DNA from: Coix lacryma-jobi var. lacryma-jobi
Lineage: Eukaryota; Streptophyta; Magnoliopsida; Poales; Poaceae
Direction of reading: 5' to 3'
Assembly (NCBI GenBank): GCA_009763385.1
Contig: CM019831.1
Location: forward strand, 14,906,080 to 14,970,079
Length of the DNA: 64,000 bases
Shown here: positions 63,391 to 64,000 of the stretch, one piece after another
Numbering within the stretch: the stretch's first letter is position 1
Layout of the letters: every line of letters begins with the position of its first letter
Translations under genes and position numbers: made by a program
The notes under the pieces: model-generated
What the model was told of the DNA's origin: nothing
The model's input: the letters and a program-made list of their open reading frames with translations, nothing else
Databases searched by the model: none

Positions 63391-64000
63391 ACGCGAACAG
63401 AAGCGTCCGAGATGACGTAACGCTGACGTCATGCTGACATCAGCATCGTTGACCAGATCAACACTGACCGTGGGACCCACCTGTCATTCACTGACACCGA
63501 ACTGACCAGTCACAGAGCGACACGTGTCGTCACCCTGTTTAACCAGTCATTTGTTATTTTCAGAAAATAGAATAAACTTCGGAAATTCATAACTAATTCA
63601 TACAGACTCCAAAAATAGTGGTTCAAGTTGCTAAATTCATCTAAAATCGAGATCTACCTATGGTACCATGTTTGAGTGCATTTGGATCTTTTGAATTTCC
63701 ATTCGTTCTTTGTGCTATTCCATAGATGTCGCTAATGCAACCGTTTTCATACGTTTTCAGAGCCGGAAGGGACGCCTGACAACGAGGATCACGACTACGA
63801 GGAGGAACAAGACAACGATCAATCTCAAGGTGCCACAGCCCATCCAACCTCGTAGATCCCATTACGCATGCTAAATTATCTTTCTAATTTAATGATGCTC
63901 AGTATAGGACTTGCATGATAGATTGCTTGTAAGCCCATACCTTGACGCAACCTATCCGCTGCTACCCAGCTGATAGGATAAACACACGCGCTGTAAATAC

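Larger units (their letters stand above)
61143..64000 (+). mobile_element. Start of a long Ty3/gypsy LTR (chromovirus-like), cut by the window
   Basis: TGTAACAACCCACAAATTTC at 61143 resembles the start of the chromovirus LTR at 36136. The GC-rich middle and the stretch CGAGGAGGAACAAGACAACGATCAATCTCAAGG near 63805 match the corresponding part of that LTR (GACCAGCAGGAAGATCAGTC...) in style and position. No second LTR is in view. The orientation is probably plus. Open frames within it have no protein resemblance. Confidence 0.65.

Overview
This is nuclear DNA from a grass, most likely a panicoid of the sorghum, sugarcane, Miscanthus or maize group. That placement is an inference. It rests on CACTA elements with CTTTGCCGAGTG and TTTGTAGGGGCGG subterminal repeats, an NLR gene with plant introns, and nested Ty3/gypsy elements of grass type. 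The window holds one host gene, a broken NLR disease-resistance gene of about 16 kb (17823-34119). Nearly everything else is transposon sequence, and much of it can be resolved to exact ends with target-site duplications (TSDs).

Layout. 1-8930: a CACTA transposon whose left end is not seen. It carries a 181-bp tandem array, a decayed TNP2 transposase on the minus strand, and a 1.96-kb solo LTR (4659-6617) inserted in that transposase. 9197-10466: a terminal-inverted-repeat element carrying a broken fragment of an NCED (abscisic-acid biosynthesis) gene. 11009-13797: a CACTA element with a second one nested inside (12297-13734); an inverted relative of the inner one lies at 15980-17364. 14080-17635 also holds two Tourist-like MITEs. 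17823-34119: the NLR in four phase-0 exons. Its introns contain MITEs, a Helitron 3' end, a CACTA element and a Copia LTR remnant. Its last exon is broken by a 224-bp CACTA-type MITE, an 8-bp duplication and a 5-kb Copia element. 34550-34836: the tail of a LINE. 34837-59631: a Tat-lineage Ty3/gypsy element (pol on the minus strand, a spliced opposite-strand gene on the plus strand). Its opposite-strand gene is split by a complete Tekay/Del chromovirus (36136-48620). 60357-61142: two retroelement protein remnants. 61143-64000: the start of another long LTR.

How it fits together. The insertions form a readable series. The Tat element (LTRs about 2 percent different) was invaded by the chromovirus (LTRs about 0.45 percent different). 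The Copia element in the NLR has LTRs with one visible difference in 292 bp, so it is the youngest by this measure. All autonomous elements seen carry lesions.

Most interesting items. (1) The opposite-strand gene of the Tat element has its own TATA box, three phase-0 exons, and a protein that begins like the histone H3 tail, with a second H3-like stretch inside. (2) All six in-frame stops of the chromovirus are TAG at CAG/CTG sites, the pattern expected from CHG methylcytosine deamination. (3) Six hairpins in the solo LTR have changing stems that keep their pairing. (4) tRNA-like Pol III A and B boxes occur inside two different CACTA families. (5) The NLR carries two degenerate nucleotide-binding-like modules before its intact one.
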